From NCBI RefSeq assembly GCF_963662255.1, contig NC_085052.1:11429807-11493806 (forward strand): a DNA stretch of 64,000 nucleotides, written 5' to 3'. Positions 61,372 through 64,000 of this stretch are shown here, piece by piece. The translations under genes were made by a program, and so were the position numbers. This DNA comes from Cinclus cinclus (lineage: Eukaryota > Chordata > Aves > Passeriformes > Cinclidae). A model generated the notes under the pieces. The model did not search any database, was not told where the DNA came from, and worked only from the letters and a program-made list of their open reading frames with translations. Numbering within the stretch: the first letter of the stretch is position 1; every line of letters begins with the position of its first letter.

Positions 61372-61902
61372 CCACACTGGTGAGGCCACTCCTCAGGTGC
61401 TGTGTCCAGTTCTGGGACCCTCACCCCAGGAAAGACATTGAGGGGTTGGAGTGTATTCAGAGAAGGGTAATGGAGCTGGGGAAGGGTTTAGAGAGTTCTG
61501 TCATGAGTTACTGAAGGAGCTAGAGGGACTCAGCCTGGAGAAAAAAAGGCTCAGGAGAGACATTATCATTCTACCACTCCCTTAAAGCAGTTGTACCTGA
61601 CAGAAACTGGGGCTCTTCTCCCAGGTAACAAGTGACAGGACAAGAGGACATGGCCTCAAGCTGTGCCATGGGAGGCTCATGTTGGACATCAGGAAGAATT
61701 TCTTCACTGAAAAGTGGTTAAGCATTGGAGCAGGCTGCCCAAGGGAGGTGGTGGAGCCACCATCTGCTCAAGAGTTGTTCAAGAAACCACTGGACATTGC
61801 ACTCAATACCCTGGCTTAGTTGACATGCTGGTGTTCAGCCAAAGGTGGAACTGGATGATCTTGGAAGTCTTTTCCAACATAAATAATTCTGTGATTCTGT
61901 GG
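61372..61902 (+). mobile_element. CR1 LINE 3' part (sense)
   Basis: A sense-strand CR1, truncated at its 5' end. Ordered blocks: GTGCTGTGTCCAGTTCTGGG, AGAGGGACTCAGCCTGGAGA followed by AAAAAAGGCTCAGGAGAGACA, AAGTGACAGGACAAGAGGAC, ATCAGGAAGAATTTCTTCAC, GCAGGCTGCCCAAGGGAGGT, CAAGAAACCACTGGACATTG, CTTAGTTGACATGCTGGTGT, GATGATCTTGGAAGTCTTTT and the terminus AATAATTCTGTGATTCTGTG at 61902. The last coding blocks correspond to the RT C-terminal end (LEKKRLR.., SDRTRGHGLK.., ..DIRKNFFT-type positions), but the frame is interrupted, e.g. around 61513 and 61580. Preservation is similar to the copy at 40.8 kb. It is the only well-preserved copy in sense orientation here. Confidence 0.95.
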
Positions 61903-61935
61903 GAGATGTACACAGACTCAGACTCTCTCACTGTA

Positions 61936-61964
61936 CTAAAATGTACAGTCACTGTACATTTTAG
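61936..61964. repeat. Perfect hairpin: 13-bp arms, 3-base loop
   Basis: CTAAAATGTACAG at 61936-61948 is followed by TCA and its exact reverse complement CTGTACATTTTAG at 61952-61964. Four further pairs (CACT 61929-61932 with AGTG 61965-61968) are possible across a three-base bulge. It lies only 34 bases past the CR1 terminus. It could be a chance slippage palindrome, a cruciform, or part of a small RNA hairpin. The 3-base loop is too short for a canonical miRNA precursor. Confidence 0.9.
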
Positions 61965-61968
61965 AGTG

Positions 61969-64000
61969 TAATACATCAGCAGCTTCTCTGCAGAGTGACC
62001 GTGTGCAAGGAGTCTAACTGTGCCTCTAGTTCATGTGAATTAATAAATGTGTCTTTGATGATTTCTTTCGATATAAATTACTTGCCAGTATAAGCACAGC
62101 AAAATTCAGCTTCAGGCTGGGTATTCAGGACCTTAGCAAATATCAACTTCTAAAAGCTTCAGTAAAACCTACTTGGGATTCCATCAGACTCAAGTGCACG
62201 TCAGTTATTGTCAATTATTCTATCTATAAGGACACGTCAGATACACAAAAGACACTATTCTGATAGCATGACTGCCCTAAAATGATAACTTTAGCATAAT
62301 GCACTTGACAATGAATAAAGCAGTAACAGCTATTTTGGGGACAAAAGAAAAATACAATGGATCTGATGACTAAGTGTTCTGGTCCCCAGTGTAAAAGCAA
62401 AGTAGATCCCTGTTGTATTTAACTTGATTCCTTTGAATTAAATACTTTCATTAACGTTTCCCACAGTAGCTTTAATATTTAATTATGTATTCCACCAAAG
62501 AAAGGAACAAAATCTTTGCAAAGTGATTTTTTGGGCTTTTTTTACTGGATGTGAAATATTTATCAGCATATCTCTTTGGACAAGTAGTTTTATCCCCCAG
62601 GCAGGGAAAAAAACCTTCCATGTTCAAATCGGTTTCAAAACATTTTATTTTACAGCTTGAAAGTTTTCTATACTTCAGCACCTCATGCCGTGACTTTGTT
62701 ATTTCACTTGTTAATGAATGGTAATTAAATCTCTTTTGGCTGAAAAGGTTGGAGGGCTCCTGCTGTATTACAAAAACAATTTCTGAAAGTTACAAAAATG
62801 CCCAAGTGTCTAGAAATTAAAGTATAAAGTTTGCCACGTTTTGAGTCCAAGTTTTAATCGCTCGGAAGGATCTGTGTGGGAGAACAGCATGTCCCATTGA
62901 GCCTGCACAGTCCCCCCAATAGAACAGACATAATTATGTCACTTTGTATCTACCAGAGTAAACACAATCGTGCTCTTAATAATGTACATTGTGGCCACAA
63001 ACTTCCTTGATCTTCCTAACAACTGCAGCAAACACTGCATAAACCCTATTATACACTGCCCACACAGAGAACTGCTACACATGTACATCTAAGTAAAGAC
63101 TTGTTAATTTTGCATTTGCTCAGCAGGGCTTGAAACATCAGCCTATTAATTCTTCTTTTCTTTATTCTCATTTCTTTCAGGTGCTTTGAGTCAGAAGATA
63201 AATAGAGTGTGTACTTACAACTGAGGTAGATAAAAGAGAAATAACTACATATTAAGGCATTTTGTGGTGTTACAGTGCTAAATAGAGACACAATATTGAA
63301 GAAGAAATATCTCTACTATCCATGACATCCATGCAGGAGTCTGATGGCATCAAAAGGGCAGATTTGGTACATAGTTTGTAAAAAGAACTATGTTAATTCC
63401 AATATAAAATGTACAAAATTTAAATTTAATTCCAGTGTAAAAATGTTTTTTATTATATGCAATACACAAAATTTTCCTGAAGGTGATACAGTGATTTCAG
63501 TAGATTCTGAATCTCTTGCAAAATTACAGTTTCTCAAACAAGAAACTGTGAACAGGAATGTAACTAGATGAGTGCATTCCTAGACTGCAATTTTGGGAAT
63601 GGGTTTGCTTGAAGGCAAGTCCCCTATACTGAAGTGAGGTACATCAGTCTTGAGGGGTGGTAATTTCATCCTCGTATCAATGCTGGCTCGCTCTTTCTCC
63701 CTTTAAATAGAAACAAAGAAATAGAAAATTCATATTTCATTCTGCAGCCCAGAGATGTTTACAAACTAAGGAAATCTGTGTCTTCCAGAGTTTCTTTGAT
63801 GCAACCACGTATCAAGAGATCATTTTAAAAGTGTTGATTAAAGCCTGTTAGGCTAAACCTCCAAGACTAGGTGCCTGTTTGGATATAATTGCAAAACTAC
63901 TGATGGGGTTTGGAATTATTAAAAATTAGAAATAAATGAGCTTTCTTTATGCTACTCCCCAAAATGGTCAGAGCACCTCATTAGAGCAAGTATGTACATG
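61969..64000. other. Unique A+T-rich DNA, no gene seen
   Basis: No supported gene or repeat. The part at 62440-63000 is A+T-rich with several TAAT cores (TTTAATATTTAATTATG, GAATGGTAATTAAATC) and isolated CpG (ATCGCTCGG near 62858, ATCGTG near 62967). This is the composition often seen in conserved noncoding elements. Frames at 62472-62681, 63049-63291 and 63344-63571 are short and featureless. Confidence 0.45.

Noticed and set aside
1..64000. CRISPR arrays, tRNA/rRNA genes, bacterial operons, prophage or insertion sequences
   Set aside because: No regularly spaced direct repeats with unique spacers, no cloverleaf or rRNA-like sequence noticed, and CR1 content plus CpG depletion show this is vertebrate DNA. 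The minisatellites at 37.5 and 46.1 kb are contiguous repeats without spacers.
1..64000. Endogenous retrovirus or LTR elements
   Set aside because: I saw no paired long terminal repeats and no frame resembling gag, pol or env. A solo LTR could be missed by eye and would need a repeat library search.

Overview
The window is vertebrate, almost certainly avian, chromosomal DNA. It is A+T-rich, strongly CpG-poor, and has no operon-like or intron-free gene structure. The only recognisable dispersed repeats are CR1 LINEs. Three are relatively young and bird-typical, with the diagnostic 3' end (reading as TCACAGAATCAC.. or TCATAGAATCATAGAAT.. on the strand opposite the element). Others are older and degraded, and resemble CR1 copies shared by birds, crocodilians and turtles. 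The wording of the younger 3' ends is closest to what I remember of passerine/neoavian CR1-J and CR1-E groups. The bird call is secure; the order is inference. I see no Alu, L1, B1/B2 or tRNA-SINE signal.

I found no protein-coding gene I can support. None of the open frames has a recognisable domain. The long ones are explained by chance in G+C-richer stretches, by simple repeats that are open in every frame, or by CR1 reverse-transcriptase remnants. Many also begin at GTG or TTG, which would not be used here. I read the window as intergenic or deep intronic. A few short segments (about 25.2, 59.2 and 60.3 kb) have splice-like or codon-like features and are reported as hypotheses only.

Layout. 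1-13 kb: unique A+T-rich DNA with small homopolymers and possible regulatory blocks. 13.0-14.7 kb: a young antisense CR1 3' end beside a much older sense CR1 ORF2 fragment. 19.1-19.4 kb: an old antisense CR1 3' portion. 20-37 kb: unique sequence, two probable CR1 3' tails (31.9 and 34.4 kb) and a long poly-A (35.1 kb). 37.45-37.73 kb: a minisatellite with a 38/39-bp unit. 40.77-41.27 kb: a well-preserved antisense CR1. 46.1-46.25 kb: a GGCAA-type pentamer array. 46.3-55.8 kb: unique, partly G+C-richer sequence. 55.8-56.64 kb: an antisense CR1 with recognisable RT sequence. 58.33-58.62 kb: a T/G-rich block followed by a complementary A/C-rich block, forming a large imperfect inverted repeat. 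61.02-61.06 kb: an AT microsatellite. 61.37-61.90 kb: a sense CR1, followed closely by a perfect 13-bp-arm hairpin. 62.4-63.0 kb: A+T-rich sequence that may hold conserved noncoding DNA.

No genes can be said to work together here. If the window is functional, it is more likely through noncoding regulatory elements. Candidates are listed as findings, with the alignment that would decide each.
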